From Arthrobacter sp. V1I7 (GTDB lineage: Bacteria; Actinomycetota; Actinomycetes; Actinomycetales; Micrococcaceae), in contig NZ_JAUSYS010000001.1 of the NCBI RefSeq assembly GCF_030817015.1, forward strand, positions 1,674,001 to 1,738,000: a stretch of 64,000 nucleotides of DNA, read 5' to 3'. The first letter of the stretch is position 1; each line of letters starts with the position of its first letter. Made by a program: the position numbers and the translations under genes. The notes below the pieces were generated by a model. The model was not told the origin of the DNA. It saw nothing but the letters and a program-made list of their open reading frames with translations, and made no database searches. Below, one piece after another: positions 63,499 through 64,000 of the stretch.

Positions 63499-64000
63499 TC
63501 AGGCGCCCAAAAGGCGGCGTTCGTGGGCGAAGGCGACGAGCTGGAGCCGGGTGCGGAGTTCCAGCTTGTCCAGCACGCTGCGCAGGTGGGTTTTTATGGT
63601 GGCTTCGGAGACGAACAGGCTCTCGGCCATTTCGCCATTGCTCAGGCCCTTCGCCGCGAGCAGAAAGACGTCCCGCTCCCGCACCGAGAGGACATTGAGA
63701 ACGGACAGGTCCGGGCCCGCGGCCGGAGCACTGCGGGCGGCATGCTCGAAGAGGGAGTGGATGGATCCTGGTGCGATCACGGAGTAGCCGGAGTGAACGG
63801 TGCGGATGGCCGCGAGCAGGAATTCCGGTTCCGCACTCTTGAGCAGATACCCGCTGGCCCCGGCCTGCACGGCCTGGACCACGGCCTGATCGCGATTGAA
63901 GGTGGTCAGGGCAATGATCCTGGGCTTGTCGGTGCCGACCGCATCGGCCTGCTGCACGATTCGCCGGGTGGCTTCGACTCCATCCAGGACAGGCATCCGC
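63499..64000 (-). CDS. NarL/LuxR-type response regulator, cut by the window edge
   Basis: At least 165 residues are visible. The receiver domain begins at about its phosphorylation site (MPVLDGVEATRRI) and includes IIALTTFNRDQAVVQAVQAG and ASGYLLKSAEP, with the conserved Thr and Lys. The output domain is a LuxR-type HTH: LSVRERDVFLLAAKGLSNGE, MAESLFVSEATIKTHLRSVL and DKLELRTRLQLVAFAHER. The N-terminal 50 residues with the acidic pocket lie beyond 64000. Regulators of this kind usually pair with a histidine kinase, likely further upstream. Confidence 0.92.
   Translation of the reverse strand, partial: RMPVLDGVEATRRIVQQADAVGTDKPRIIALTTFNRDQAVVQAVQAGASGYLLKSAEPEFLLAAIRTVHSGYSVIAPGSIHSLFEHAARSAPAAGPDLSVLNVLSVRERDVFLLAAKGLSNGEMAESLFVSEATIKTHLRSVLDKLELRTRLQLVAFAHERRLLGA

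Noticed and set aside
1..64000. CRISPR array, rRNA genes, complete tRNA genes
   Set aside because: No regularly spaced direct repeats, rRNA signature or cloverleaf was found on reading both strands.

Overview
The sequence is high-GC with actinobacterial codon use and gene families: DUF4193, UBP zinc finger, LtrA, helicase-associated-domain proteins, a receiver-thioredoxin reductase fusion and an actinobacterial-type LexA box. Best guess is a member of the Micrococcaceae close to Arthrobacter, Pseudarthrobacter or Paenarthrobacter. The window looks like an accessory chromosomal region or a large plasmid. It holds a resolvase, remnants of IS21, IS3 and IS110 elements, near-complete IS256, IS1380 and IS481 elements, a phage capsid remnant, and an unusually large number of broken genes.

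Layout. 0-6.2 kb: serine resolvase, a MacB-type ABC export operon (adaptor, ATPase, permease), a DUF4193 fragment, an IS21 scar, and a flavin reductase with a tiny membrane protein. 6.3-8.1 kb: a decayed SOS-type cluster in which a LexA box stands directly before a headless Y-family polymerase, followed by two small genes and a DNA ligase fragment. 8.6-11.2 kb: broken HIRAN gene, phage capsid scar, DUF6884 gene and a frameshifted nitrilase. 11.2-20.7 kb: helicase-associated protein, LtrA, several broken or partial genes, and a frameshifted receiver-thioredoxin reductase fusion. 20.9-24.3 kb: IS256 (broken) and IS1380 (intact). 24.6-30.1 kb: a surface protein with Ltp-type repeats, small unknown and broken genes, and a luciferase-like monooxygenase. 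31.4-33.9 kb: an orphan protein with an LQxxAGNxAV motif, then IS481 with a 6-bp target duplication.

33.9-42.7 kb is the best-organised part: a minus-strand locus for inulin-derived sugar. It runs from a promoter overlapped by a perfect palindrome through a solute-binding lipoprotein, two ABC permeases, a GH172/DUF2961 remnant, a LacI regulator, a GH32 fructosidase, a PfkB fructokinase and a permease remnant to a GH91 protein without signal peptide. The inferred pathway is uptake of difructose anhydride III (or a related fructo-disaccharide), opening by GH91, splitting to fructose by GH32 and phosphorylation by PfkB.

43.6-64 kb: small heat-shock protein, EAL remnant, NAD-dependent dehydrogenase, a second and better preserved set of the same small gene families seen at 11-14 kb (SnoaL-like, helicase-associated, DUF1871-like), an Excalibur protein, alpha/beta hydrolase, flavin monooxygenase, VOC protein, DinB, isochorismatase, DUF4242 protein, PLP lyase, IS110 remnants, a pRiA4b ORF-3 protein and a response regulator cut by the window edge. 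About a third of the recognisable genes carry frameshifts, nonsense codons or truncations.
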